Assembly (NCBI GenBank): GCA_014084085.1
Contig: NPFB01000017.1
Span: 213,839-277,838 of the forward strand
Direction: 5' to 3'
From: Hondaea fermentalgiana
Lineage: Eukaryota; Sar; Bigyra; Thraustochytrida; Thraustochytriidae
Length of the DNA stretch: 64,000 bases
The notes below the pieces were generated by a model. It was not told where the DNA came from, did no database searches, and saw nothing but the letters and a program-made list of their open reading frames with translations. Shown in pieces: positions 38,702 through 47,418 of the stretch (the first letter of the stretch is position 1; every line of letters starts with the position of its first letter). The position numbers and the translations under genes are program-made.

Positions 38702-39118
38702 TCACCCTTCTGCAGGCTCGTTGTCCTCGTCTTCCACGACAGTGGTCATGGAAGGGGCCGTGACGCAGGGGCCGAGATGAGCCTGGAGTTTCCGGAGCGC
38801 CGCAGACTTGTCGACGAGGATTGCCTCGGCTTCGGCCGCGTCATCGAGGCGCTTTTCGGCCGCTACCGCGTAGAGGGCTGCCGACTCTTCTTGCGGCGGC
38901 TGGGGCACGATACGAAGTCTGCCCAAAAGTCTGCCGATCTCTGCTGCCTTCACGAAGGCCGGCCCAAAGCCGCTGTCGAAGGCCTCCTCGACGGCCTTGG
39001 AAGCGGCCTCGCTGGCGTCCTCCGCCGCGCGAGACTCCGCCGCGATACCCTCCTGGACACCGATCGCGCGAAGTCGCCGCTCCAGCGCGGCGAGGTCGCG
39101 CGTCTCTGCCTCCGCCAT
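38702..39118 (-). CDS. Small Yae1/Lto1-like protein
   Basis: A 138-residue protein from ATG 39118. The longer frame upstream starts at GTG only. The core AFDSGFGPAFVKAAEIGRLLG (split: AFDSGFGPAF and KAAEIGRLLGRL) matches the glycine-spaced helical pattern of the Yae1 N-terminal domain. In that family the Lto1/Yae1 complex helps insert Fe-S clusters into the ribosome recycling factor ABCE1/Rli1. Flanking helices are Ala/Glu-rich, and the C-terminus is acidic (VVEDEDNEPAEG). No Cys cluster is present, as expected for an adaptor. It is divergently paired with CPSF2 across 424 bp containing a phased GCAAGTGG array. Identity rests on a short motif. Confidence 0.55.
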   Translation of the reverse strand: MAEAETRDLAALERRLRAIGVQEGIAAESRAAEDASEAASKAVEEAFDSGFGPAFVKAAEIGRLLGRLRIVPQPPQEESAALYAVAAEKRLDDAAEAEAILVDKSAALRKLQAHLGPCVTAPSMTTVVEDEDNEPAEG

Positions 39119-39232
39119 CCTCTCCCTCGCCGCGCGCGCGCGGATCTTCTGCGCGCCCGCGATGTCGATTTGGCTGGCCGCCCCGCGCCGCTGGCCGCGC
39201 CGCGCTTGCGCCCCCTTCGCGAGGAACTGTTC

Positions 39233-39284
39233 CACTTGCACGCCGGCTATAACCCACTTGCGCGACGGCTATAACCCACTTGCG
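39233..39284. promoter_or_regulatory. Three CCACTTGC copies at exact 22-bp steps
   Basis: CACTTGC begins at 39233, 39255 and 39277, each preceded by C, between the YAE1-like and CPSF2 starts. The last two copies sit in a 19-bp direct repeat (CGGCTATAACCCACTTGCG at 39244 and 39266). On the YAE1-like sense strand the core reads GCAAGTGG, 115-165 bp upstream of its ATG. Even spacing of about two helical turns suggests cooperative factor binding on one DNA face. Confidence 0.55.
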
Positions 39285-39542
39285 GGGCACCGTGAGGCAG
39301 CTAGATGGATGAATGAATCGACGACGGATGATCAGGATCAGGACAGAGCCCGTTGCAGGCGCGGCAGCGCTCGCGGCGGCGCAGCGCGGAGCGGAGAGCA
39401 GAGCGGCCCGGGGAGAGCGCAGGCGGAGAGCAGCGTGCTCGCGCGAGGTCTGCGCAGCTTCGCTCGCCGTGCAGCACGCACGAAGGGAAGGACCGAAAGC
39501 CACCCGCCTCGCTTTGGACTTGGCTTGACCGGGCCGAGGGAG

Positions 39543-42380
39543 ATGGCGAGCGAGACGGCCGAGGCGCGCGGCGCGCTCGCAGGCGCGACGATGGCAGGCG
39601 GGGGAGAGGTGCAGCGGGAGCAAGAGCAGGATCCGAGCTCGATGGACGAGCGCGTGCTGTTCACGCCGTTGTGCGGGGCGCACAACGAGGACCCGCTCGC
39701 ATACCTTTTGCAGATCGATGACACAAGGATCTTGCTGGACTGCGGATGGAACGACAACTTCGATCCAGCCATGCTCGAACCGCTGCGCGCAGTCGTGCCT
39801 ACCGTGAACCTAGTTCTTGTGAGCTTTGCCGACCTCGAACACATGGGCGCTCTGCCCTATGTGCTCAAGGAGTTCAAAATGAATGAGTCGGCAGTGATTT
39901 ACATGACGAGGGCCACCAAGCAGCTTGGAGTGCAGTTCCTATATGACGCTTACATCTCACGCGCGCGCGAGAAGCCCTTTGACCTTTTCGATCTTGATGA
40001 CGTCGACAGGATGGAGTCGCGCATCAAGGATATTGGTTATGAATTTCCCATCACCGTCCGCGGCAAGTCCGTGAGCCCAATCGAGATCGACGCCCTGGCT
40101 GCAGGGCGAATTCTGGGAGGTGCAATGTGGCGCATTCGCCGTGAGCCCGATGTTATACTCTACGCTGTGGACTTTAATCATGCGCGTGACAGCCATCTCG
40201 ACGGCATGTTCTCCAAAATTGATCGACTCAAGCCAACGCTGATGATCACGGACGCATATAACTTTCGGCGGTCTACCCGCGATGTAAACCGACGCCGCGA
40301 TGACCTTTGGCGCAAGGTGCTTGCGGTTCTTCGACGCAACCGTAATGTGCTCATGCCCGTGGACAGCGGCGGTCGTTTGCTTGAGCTTCTCTACGTCTTG
40401 GATTCGTACTTTACCAAGAACAAACTCACGTACCCAATCGTGCTGGTCACTTCGGTGCCCTCCGTGCTTGGTTACGCTCGCACAAATATTGAGTACATGC
40501 ACAAAGATATCGGTGCCGAGTTTGAGAAAACACGGCGCAATCCCTTTGAGCTGAGCCACGTACAGGTTGTGGCGAGCGTGGAGCAGGTCCACAGCATTCG
40601 CGATCCCAAGGTTGTCCTCGCGTCTTCGAGCTCTCTGGAGAGTGGCGCGGCGCGGGAGCTCCTTGCCCGATACGGCTCGACCGAGGGCCATATGGTGCTT
40701 TTGACGGATCGCTCGATGGTGCCCGGGTCCCTGGCGCGTCAATTCGTGGATCACCTTCAGTCTCAGCGCACTGACCATTTGCAGGTCGCGAACCTGCGGT
40801 TCGAATTGAAAACGTCGCGATGGGAATACAAGACGGGCCAGGAGCTCGTGCGCTGGCGCATGGAACAGCGCGAGAGGGTTCAGGCGGAGATGCGGCGCAA
40901 ACATCGCGAGGAGGAGGCCAAGGCTTTGCGCGACGACATGGCCATGGATGGCATGGAGGAGGATTTGGACATTGACCGCATGATTGAGGTCGAAGGCGGA
41001 AGGGCCGGAGGTCCGGCCGATGATGATGCTCCGGTGGGCACGGACTATCCAGGTGCTCGTGGTACAGGTCTGGCCAATGGCGACGGGGCAGGGCCTAACG
41101 CGGGCCCCGGCACCCTTGCGCGACAGCAGTCGCTGCAGATGGCAGGCGATGATGCGGCGAGAACAGGTGGCGGACTTTTTGCTGTCTTTGCCAGCAGTTC
41201 TACGGATGCAAGTCGCAGTATGTTTAGCGCATACGAGCCTGAGAGAACGAAGCGCTGGGACGAATATGGTGAGGTAATTCGCGACGAGGACTACATGATT
41301 GGTGGCGGCGGCACAGGTGGACTCGAGGGCGGGGGCGCTGAAGGCAAGGACGGCGTGGACGGTTCTGGACTAGATGAGGACGACGATGACCTCGAGGATG
41401 ACTTTGAGGATGAGGCCGAGGATGCCGCGGGCGAGACATCAGGCGCCGCGACTGGTGAAGATGGTGGACCGGAAGGCGCTCTCGTGCCCACAGGCGAGGA
41501 TGGCGCAGCAGAGCCTGTTCGGAAGCGGCGTAAACGGCGACGGGAGATGGGTAATACTCTCATGGACGCCATACTTCCGCGGGAACGACGACAAAACTTG
41601 CCGCGCACATGTGTGACTGAAGACGTCCCCTTGTATTTGCGGTGCTCTTTGGCGTACGTTGACATGGAGGGTCGCGCAAGTGGCTTGGATATCATGCATG
41701 TCATTGGCCTTCTGAAACCGACGGGGCTTCGCAAGGTCGTTGTTGTGCATGGTACAGAGGAAGACACCAAGGCGATGGTGCAACGATGCTTGGACAGCGC
41801 CATTCAGACTGCAGTGGGCCCAGTTGTGAGTGAGACTGTCGACGTTTCGTCAGATGTGGGCATGTGGCGCGTTGAGCTGGACCGCGGGCTCTTCGACCCA
41901 ACGTACCCGTTGTTCAGCGCCCCGCGTGCGTTGACCATTGGCGACTCCAAGCGGGCACGTCGAAATCGCGCCGCGACCAGCGCCGGTCCTACACGTATTG
42001 GAATTCGTTATGTCGAGGGCGTCGTGGAGCCTCTGGACGAAACTTCGGGAGTGGACGGCGGAGCTGGGGCCTCTGCGGTAGCTGCGCTCCATGCTGGTCG
42101 GGGCCGGATGCCAGTGATTCGTCCTCTTGCGGAGCCCAAGGCGCGCTACGAGGAGCCGCAGTTCATTTTCACTTCGGTCTCCAAGTATGAGGTCTTCAAA
42201 AAACTACAGCAATTCGAGGACGAACTACAGCCTCGCATGGTTGACAACTATATTGTTTGCAAAGATGCCGTCACGGTGCTGCTGGAGAATGGTGGGCAGC
42301 AGGTGCTCGTGGAAGGCCCCGTGTCCGCCACGTACTTTAGGGTACGCGATGTTGTGTACGGTTCTTACATTCAAGTCTAG
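39543..42380 (+). CDS. CPSF2: CPSF100 / CPSF2 (cleavage and polyadenylation specificity factor)
   Basis: A 945-residue protein starting MASETAEARG at 39543. The upstream frame has no usable ATG. Residues about 35-260 form the metallo-beta-lactamase half (VLFTPLCGAHNEDPLAYLLQ, ILLDCGWN, SFADLEHMGALPYVLKEF). Residues about 260-410 form the beta-CASP half (VLMPVDSGGRLLELLYVLD). The canonical HxHxDH metal ligands are replaced, as expected for the inactive CPSF100 partner of CPSF73. The C-terminal domain after about 680 carries the remaining conserved blocks. Residues about 490-670 are an acidic/Gly-rich insertion, longer than in typical homologues. The protein is nuclear and belongs to the mRNA 3'-end cleavage complex. 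Confidence 0.95.
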   Translation: MASETAEARGALAGATMAGGGEVQREQEQDPSSMDERVLFTPLCGAHNEDPLAYLLQIDDTRILLDCGWNDNFDPAMLEPLRAVVPTVNLVLVSFADLEHMGALPYVLKEFKMNESAVIYMTRATKQLGVQFLYDAYISRAREKPFDLFDLDDVDRMESRIKDIGYEFPITVRGKSVSPIEIDALAAGRILGGAMWRIRREPDVILYAVDFNHARDSHLDGMFSKIDRLKPTLMITDAYNFRRSTRDVNRRRDDLWRKVLAVLRRNRNVLMPVDSGGRLLELLYVLDSYFTKNKLTYPIVLVTSVPSVLGYARTNIEYMHKDIGAEFEKTRRNPFELSHVQVVASVEQVHSIRDPKVVLASSSSLESGAARELLARYGSTEGHMVLLTDRSMVPGSLARQFVDHLQSQRTDHLQVANLRFELKTSRWEYKTGQELVRWRMEQRERVQAEMRRKHREEEAKALRDDMAMDGMEEDLDIDRMIEVEGGRAGGPADDDAPVGTDYPGARGTGLANGDGAGPNAGPGTLARQQSLQMAGDDAARTGGGLFAVFASSSTDASRSMFSAYEPERTKRWDEYGEVIRDEDYMIGGGGTGGLEGGGAEGKDGVDGSGLDEDDDDLEDDFEDEAEDAAGETSGAATGEDGGPEGALVPTGEDGAAEPVRKRRKRRREMGNTLMDAILPRERRQNLPRTCVTEDVPLYLRCSLAYVDMEGRASGLDIMHVIGLLKPTGLRKVVVVHGTEEDTKAMVQRCLDSAIQTAVGPVVSETVDVSSDVGMWRVELDRGLFDPTYPLFSAPRALTIGDSKRARRNRAATSAGPTRIGIRYVEGVVEPLDETSGVDGGAGASAVAALHAGRGRMPVIRPLAEPKARYEEPQFIFTSVSKYEVFKKLQQFEDELQPRMVDNYIVCKDAVTVLLENGGQQVLVEGPVSATYFRVRDVVYGSYIQV

Positions 42381-42583
42381 ACAATCAATGCACGGTCGCC
42401 GGAAGTTTCCGTTGCGTATCGTCCGCGCTTTCCAACAAAACCAACAACAATACCCAGCAAAGAACAATTTTCACAAACTAGGCCTACTTTACATTCCAAA
42501 AAAATATAATCCCTGTTCAAAGGGGAGCGGCACACCCGCTTTTCTTTGTATTACAACTTCCGAAGAGACAGTTCGCCCGCTCG

Positions 42584-43096
42584 CTATTTACCAGTCCAAA
42601 GACGCGGCGCACCAGGTTTGCTCAGCGACACGGAGGCAGCTGTCAAACCAGCCTGCGAGCATTGAAATGCACCGTGATATCTTGTTGCAAGACGCAAATC
42701 GCGCAAGTCAAAGGCAACATCATCGCCAAGAATTCGAAAGGCATGAACTTGCGCGGTAAGGTGACCTGCAGGCTTTGCCTTGCGCCGATGACCAGCAGGA
42801 GCCACGCGCAACTTGCCAGTGCGGCGTCGCCTTCGTTTCCGCGGTCTAACGCCCTCGGCTGCGCTGGTCTCGCGGTCTTGAGCCAGGATGTCTTCGTGTA
42901 TTGCCTGCGAGGCGGCTGCCTGTGCAGAAGCCTCGAACTGCGCCTCGCAGAGCGCGCGTGCTTCGGCAGAGAGGTTCTCTTGCTCCGTCAGCTCTGCGAG
43001 GGCCTGTCTGAGCGCAGCGCCCGCCACATTCCAAGCAAAGGGTCCGGCTTCTTCCGCTGAGACCGAGGTCTCGGGCTGCTGTTGCTGTTGCTGCAT
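42584..43096 (-). CDS. TOA2: TFIIA small (gamma) subunit with basic insertion
   Basis: A 170-residue protein from ATG 43096; the frame beyond starts at TTG. The N-terminal four-helix part is recognisable as GAALRQALAELTEQENLSAE followed by ALCEAQFEASAQAA. The C-terminal beta-barrel part is recognisable as GHLTAQVHAFRILGDDVAFD followed by LRDL. Between them lies an added basic segment (RPRKRRRRRTGKLR) not usual in the roughly 110-120 residue family, and the C-terminus is extended by about 38 residues. By family knowledge TFIIA-gamma joins the alpha/beta subunit to stabilise TBP on promoter DNA. An N-terminal Q6 stretch precedes the domain. It is convergent with CPSF2 (203 bp between stops). 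Confidence 0.8.
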   Translation of the reverse strand: MQQQQQQPETSVSAEEAGPFAWNVAGAALRQALAELTEQENLSAEARALCEAQFEASAQAAASQAIHEDILAQDRETSAAEGVRPRKRRRRRTGKLRVAPAGHRRKAKPAGHLTAQVHAFRILGDDVAFDLRDLRLATRYHGAFQCSQAGLTAASVSLSKPGAPRLWTGK

Positions 43097-43590
43097 CTTT
43101 CGCACGTGACGTAACGTTCTTGCATCCAATCAAAACCACAGCTTTGCAAGCGAGCGATTCGCGGCCGCGGCCGCTGCGCATGTTTCACTCGCCCGCCGTC
43201 TTCGTCCATCCATCATCAAGCTTGACCCTGAGAGAGCCACGCGGCCCTATCTGTAACGGTAACCGACGCTTCAGCGACGTTACGGCTTCGTGCGGTTTCG
43301 CTCAAATCGAATCTAGTTGCACTTCCAAAATGCAGCGCACCACCACGGCAGCGGTGCGGCAGCTGCTGCTGCAGAGGTCGGTCGGTGGCCCGGGCCAGCA
43401 GTCTAGGGTTGACGCAACGCGCGAGCACCACCCGCTTCGCTTCGGCGGCCCCCGCCACGACCGTCTCGCTTTCAGCCAAGGCACTGCAGCCTGGCTCATT
43501 CGGGTCAGGTCCGCGCTGCATTTCGCTCGTGATATTTTTTCCCAAGGCAGTTAGTTGGTCGCTGTCAGTCAGCAACAGCTGGCTGCGGCC

Positions 43591-43842
43591 ATGATTAGAC
43601 CTTCCGTGCAGAGAATCTGGCACAAGGCAGCTGCCTACAAAGCCCCCGCCGTGCACGCAGCTGCAGCAGCTGCAGCTGGCAGCAGACACATTCCTTCTCG
43701 CGCCCAAGCCACAGCCAGCCAGCCAGCCATCCAGCCAGCCATTCTTTCTGCGGATTCGTCTGCAGGCCAGGCGCCTCTTGTCACAATGGAGAGCAGCGCT
43801 GATAATTCTGCTGCCGAAAAGGTGCGCGCGACGGTGGGGTGA
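43591..43842 (+). CDS. Possible small protein or first exon
   Basis: An 83-residue frame beginning MIRPSVQRIWHKAAAYKAPA, Arg/Lys/Ala-rich with few acids, as in mitochondrial presequences, then Ala/Gln/Pro-rich. Initiation context is GCCATGA. Near the 3' end GAAAAG/GTGCGC could act as a splice donor, in which case this would be exon 1 of a gene whose next exon I could not find. Unspliced it ends eight codons later. No homology is recognised. Confidence 0.3.
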   Translation: MIRPSVQRIWHKAAAYKAPAVHAAAAAAAGSRHIPSRAQATASQPAIQPAILSADSSAGQAPLVTMESSADNSAAEKVRATVG

Positions 43843-44292
43843 CGCTGCCGCGCATCTCCGCCCGCACCGCACGGGACCCGCACGCCGCGTCCGCCCGTGC
43901 GTCCGCGCGCCGCCGCGCGTGCGTGCATTCCTCGCCACCAGGCATGCAAGCAGCTGCAGGCCGTGCCGCAGGGCGAGCGGGCGGCCCCTCTCACAGCCCG
44001 CGCCGGGCTCGAGTCTCGACCGGACCAGGGCGACGACACGGACGGCCACGGGCGCGCTCACACCGCAGAAAGCAGCCGCCGCCGCCGCCAAGATGGTCGG
44101 TCCGCGCATTTGCTGCGCTGGCGGGCTCGCTTCGCCTGCCGACGCTGACCGCGGTGGGTCCCGTCTGGGCAGCGCGGGTCGAGCTGCGGCGTGTTTGTTT
44201 GTCGTAGGGCCCACCTTGGCTTGGGCCGTGCGTGCGTGCGTGCGAGCGAGGCGAGGGATGCCGCTGCGTGGGGGGGAGGGGGCGCGCGCCTA

Positions 44293-44321
44293 GCAAGTGG
44301 AGAATGGGGGCGGGCAAGTGG
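44293..44321 (+). promoter_or_regulatory. Two GCAAGTGG copies 21 bp apart upstream of VTC4
   Basis: GCAAGTGG at 44293-44300 and 44314-44321, about 280-310 bp upstream of the VTC4 ATG. This is the same octamer, in the same sense orientation, as the phased copies upstream of the V-ATPase c subunit and YAE1-like genes. Confidence 0.5.
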
Positions 44322-44450
44322 ACAAACAGCCGGCGGAAAGGCAAACAAACAGCCAGCCAGGCAGCCTCCCCGACCATGCCGAATGCCAGGCAGCCGAGGC
44401 AGCCGGGCTGAGCGGGGCGGCAAACCAAGATTGCAGAGCCGCACGCACGC

Positions 44451-44578
44451 GCGCAGAGCGGGGCAGAGCGCGGCAGAGCGCGGCAGAGCGCGGCAGAGGC
44501 GCGCACGCTCCGGGTCGAGAGCGCCGGCGACAAGGGCGCGAGCGCGCGGCGAGGCGAGGCGAGGCGAGGCGAGGCGAG
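44451..44578 (+). repeat. GC-rich decamer and GGCGA pentamer repeats in VTC4 5' flank
   Basis: GCGGCAGAGC-type decamers repeat about five times to 44496. A GGCGA pentamer repeats about five times at 44553-44578, ending just 25 bp before the VTC4 ATG, so it is probably within the 5' UTR. Confidence 0.8.
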
Positions 44579-44602
44579 CTCGCGCGCACGCGGACAGGCA
44601 CG

Positions 44603-46807
44603 ATGAAGTTCGGGCAGTACCTGGAGGCGCAGCGCGTGGAGGGCTGGGAGGCGCACTACCTGGACTACCGCAAGCTCAAGTCAATGATCAAGGCGCTGGC
44701 AGAGGTGGAGTCTACCGGCATGGACGTGGACGTGGGCAAGTCCGGCTACGGCGAACGTGTGACCTCGCTGAGCACCGTCCCCAACCAGCAGGCGCACGGC
44801 AAGTTTGAGGGCAAAGACATCTCTGAAGCCGACTTCTTTACGGAGCTCGAGGCGGAGATGAAAAAAATCGACGACTTCACCCACGGTGAGCTCCAGGGCA
44901 TCAAGAAGAAGACCGACACGCTCGAGTCCCGCGTCGGCGTCGACTCAGACCTCTCGAAACTCAGCGATACTGATCGCAAGGAATGCCTCGAGCTGGCGCG
45001 CACCCTCGGTGACGACTTTTTGCGCATCGAAAAATTTGCTAACCTCAACTTCCTCGGCTTCCACAAGATCTTGAAAAAGCACGACAAGCAGCTGCCCACG
45101 CCGTGCCGGAGGTTCTACCTGACGCGCCTTCACAACCAGCGGTGGGTCAAGCACGATTACAGCAAGGTCTTTGTCTTTCTGAGCCAAATTCACGCGCGTC
45201 TGCGCGGAGACCAGTCCGGCAAGAACGAGGGCACCACGGCGCAGAACTTTGTTCGCAGCACCACAAAGTATTGGGTCCGCACGGAGGACATCTCCAAGGT
45301 TAAGCATATTGTCCTGCAGCACCTTCCCGTCTTCCAGCACAACCTCGACGACCTCCAGGGTGACTCCCAATTCTGCTCGTCCGTCTACTTTGACAACACG
45401 CAACTCGAGCTCTACCACGGCCGTCTCGACAAAACACCCAACGCCATTGCCATTCGCTTCCGCTGGTACGCGACCCCGGAACCCGACCTCGTCTTTGTGG
45501 AGCGCAAGACCCACCGCGACTCGTGGACCGGCGATGTCTCCGTGAAGGAGCGCTTCACCTTGCGCGAGCACGAGGTCATGCCCTTTTTGCGTGGCGAGTT
45601 CACCGTCGACGACAAGATGGCCCAGATGCGCGCCAAGAACTCTTCGGAGGCCGACATGGCGAATGTCCGCCGTCTCTTCACCGAAATCTACCAGCAGATC
45701 GACTCCAAGCAGCTGCGCCCTACCATGCGCACCGTCTACAACCGTGTTGCCTACCAGATTCCCTTTGACGCCACGGTCCGCATCTCGCTCGACACGAACC
45801 TTACCATGATCAGCGAAAACCCCAAGGTGGGCCCTGACTGTGCCACCGAGAAGCGTTGGTACCGCAACCCCAACCTCGTGCTCCCGCCGACTGAGTACAC
45901 TGTCTTCCCGCACTCTGTTCTCGAGGTCAAGCTCTCCCTCAAGGAGGGCGAGGAGGCACCCGCCTGGGTCTCGGACCTCATCGAGTCCGGTCTCTGCACC
46001 CGCGTTGCCAAGTTCTCCAAGTTCGTGCATGGTGTTGCCACCCTTCTTTCCGAGGAGGTCCAAGCTGTGCCTTACTGGGTCGACGATGAGTCGATTCGCC
46101 CCTCCATGCTTCGTTCCCAGCCTGTGCAGAAGCGCCGCAGTCTGCTCGATGAGGGCCATGGTGGCTCCTCCTCGGCCAAGTACCCGTTCGCCTTTGGCCC
46201 GGCCGCGCCCATTCAGCTGATGGAGCGCAAGGCATCAGTCATCGGCAAGTCACAAAAGGGCTATGGAACGCTCAACCCATCAGAACACCATCCTCTCAGC
46301 GGTCGTGGCGAGCCCGACGATGATTTTGTCTTTGTCCCGCACCGCCCGGATGGCTTCATTTCGTGGATCCTTAGCCCTTGCTTCGGCTCTTCGAACTCTG
46401 CGAATACGTCCAAGCCACGCAAGCTTCCCACCAAGGTTGAGCCCAAGGTCTTCTTTGCCAACGAGCGCACCCTCCTCAACTGGCTCTCTATGGCTATTAC
46501 TATGGGCTCGATTAGCGCTGCTCTTCTTGGCTTTGGAGGTGGTTCCACCTCGGCCCCGCCAGGCGCTGACACGAACTCGATTGGTCACGAAGGCTCTCGC
46601 ATCATTGGCATGCTTCTCCTTCCTGTCGCTATCGTCTTCATCGCCTACGCGCTCGCCACCTATTACTGGCGCGGCAAGAACCTGCATGCTCGCCAGGGTG
46701 AGTTTCACGACGAAGTTGGCCCGTTCCTTCTCGGCATTGTGCTCATGATCTCCCTCTCGACCATCTTCTTCCTTTACCTCTTTGAGGGGGCTACGATTCG
46801 CGTCTAA
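44603..46807 (+). CDS. VTC4: SPX-VTC4 polyphosphate polymerase
   Basis: A 734-residue protein starting MKFGQYLEAQRVEGW at 44603, the classic SPX opening. Domain order is SPX (1 to about 185), triphosphate-tunnel VTC catalytic domain (about 200-505) and a C-terminal DUF202 membrane region with three TM segments (about 628-734). Tunnel residues are visible as AIRFRWY, FVERKTHRDSW, RTVYNRVAYQIPF, FPHSVLEVKL and RVAKFSKFVHG. These supply the basic and Glu residues that bind polyphosphate and metal in yeast Vtc4. By family knowledge it makes polyphosphate from ATP and translocates it into acidocalcisomes/vacuoles, with SPX sensing inositol pyrophosphates. Very strong GC3 bias suggests high expression. 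Other VTC subunits are not in the window. Confidence 0.95.
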   Translation: MKFGQYLEAQRVEGWEAHYLDYRKLKSMIKALAEVESTGMDVDVGKSGYGERVTSLSTVPNQQAHGKFEGKDISEADFFTELEAEMKKIDDFTHGELQGIKKKTDTLESRVGVDSDLSKLSDTDRKECLELARTLGDDFLRIEKFANLNFLGFHKILKKHDKQLPTPCRRFYLTRLHNQRWVKHDYSKVFVFLSQIHARLRGDQSGKNEGTTAQNFVRSTTKYWVRTEDISKVKHIVLQHLPVFQHNLDDLQGDSQFCSSVYFDNTQLELYHGRLDKTPNAIAIRFRWYATPEPDLVFVERKTHRDSWTGDVSVKERFTLREHEVMPFLRGEFTVDDKMAQMRAKNSSEADMANVRRLFTEIYQQIDSKQLRPTMRTVYNRVAYQIPFDATVRISLDTNLTMISENPKVGPDCATEKRWYRNPNLVLPPTEYTVFPHSVLEVKLSLKEGEEAPAWVSDLIESGLCTRVAKFSKFVHGVATLLSEEVQAVPYWVDDESIRPSMLRSQPVQKRRSLLDEGHGGSSSAKYPFAFGPAAPIQLMERKASVIGKSQKGYGTLNPSEHHPLSGRGEPDDDFVFVPHRPDGFISWILSPCFGSSNSANTSKPRKLPTKVEPKVFFANERTLLNWLSMAITMGSISAALLGFGGGSTSAPPGADTNSIGHEGSRIIGMLLLPVAIVFIAYALATYYWRGKNLHARQGEFHDEVGPFLLGIVLMISLSTIFFLYLFEGATIRV

Positions 46808-47418
46808 TTCTAGGTTTCTCTTCTCCTTTCTTCTCGGATCCTCTATCTGTCACGCCTGGGACTGACTGACACCGCACGAGACGAGTTTGTGTGAAGCGAA
46901 GGGCCGGGTCAAGCTCATCAAGGGTTGGGAGCGCGTGCATAGGGTGCGCTGCCAACTTCGAAGTCTATTTCCCTTTCGGCTATCCCGCTCGATCGTTCCG
47001 ATGTTGTTAATGGACACACTGCCGACCTTCTCTTCTCACTTTCTCTCTCAAAGTACTCTGAGTTCGAAACATTGAACCACATATCTTGGTTCGTGCTCAC
47101 CATAACTAGTAGCGTTTTCACCATTTTCTCTCCATTGCCTACTTTTTCTTCTTACCTGATGATGAGTGCTGAGGTCCATGGTTGCAATCATTCGATCCAC
47201 AGTGTGTTGTCTTGGTTCGCCTTGCAGAAGGCCTATCTGCGAGCCCAGTCTTGCAAATCAGTTGTCCGTTGGGTAGCGTAAAAAAAAAAATTCCTGTCAC
47301 ACTAACAACTTGAACAGACAGAAGCGGTAGCCCCTTGCCCGGCCTTTGCACGAAGTAGCAGCCCCTTTCCTGCTCAAGCCCAAGCAAATCATCCGGGCGA
47401 CTCGGGGCCCCCGAGGCC
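46808..47418. other. Intergenic between two plus-strand genes
   Basis: This 611-bp region is the 3' flank of VTC4 and 5' flank of the B-box gene. It has a T/C-rich stretch at 47020-47160 and an A11 tract at 47280. No coding or RNA gene is seen. Confidence 0.5.

Larger units (their letters stand above)
43097..44602. other. Divergent 1.5-kb upstream region between TFIIA-gamma and VTC4
   Basis: GC-rich and repeat-rich. It holds GCCA tetranucleotides near 43710-43742, GTGC repeats near 44228-44246, a 10-bp GCGGCAGAGC repeat at 44451-44496, and a GGCGA pentanucleotide run at 44553-44578. Two GCAAGTGG copies lie at 44293 and 44314 (annotated separately). One small frame, 43591-43842, is listed as a possible gene. 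Other long frames on both strands lack motifs. Confidence 0.5.

Noticed and set aside
43216..44214. 332-codon minus-strand frame in the VTC4 upstream region
   Set aside because: Composition is typical of antisense low-complexity DNA, with no conserved motif.
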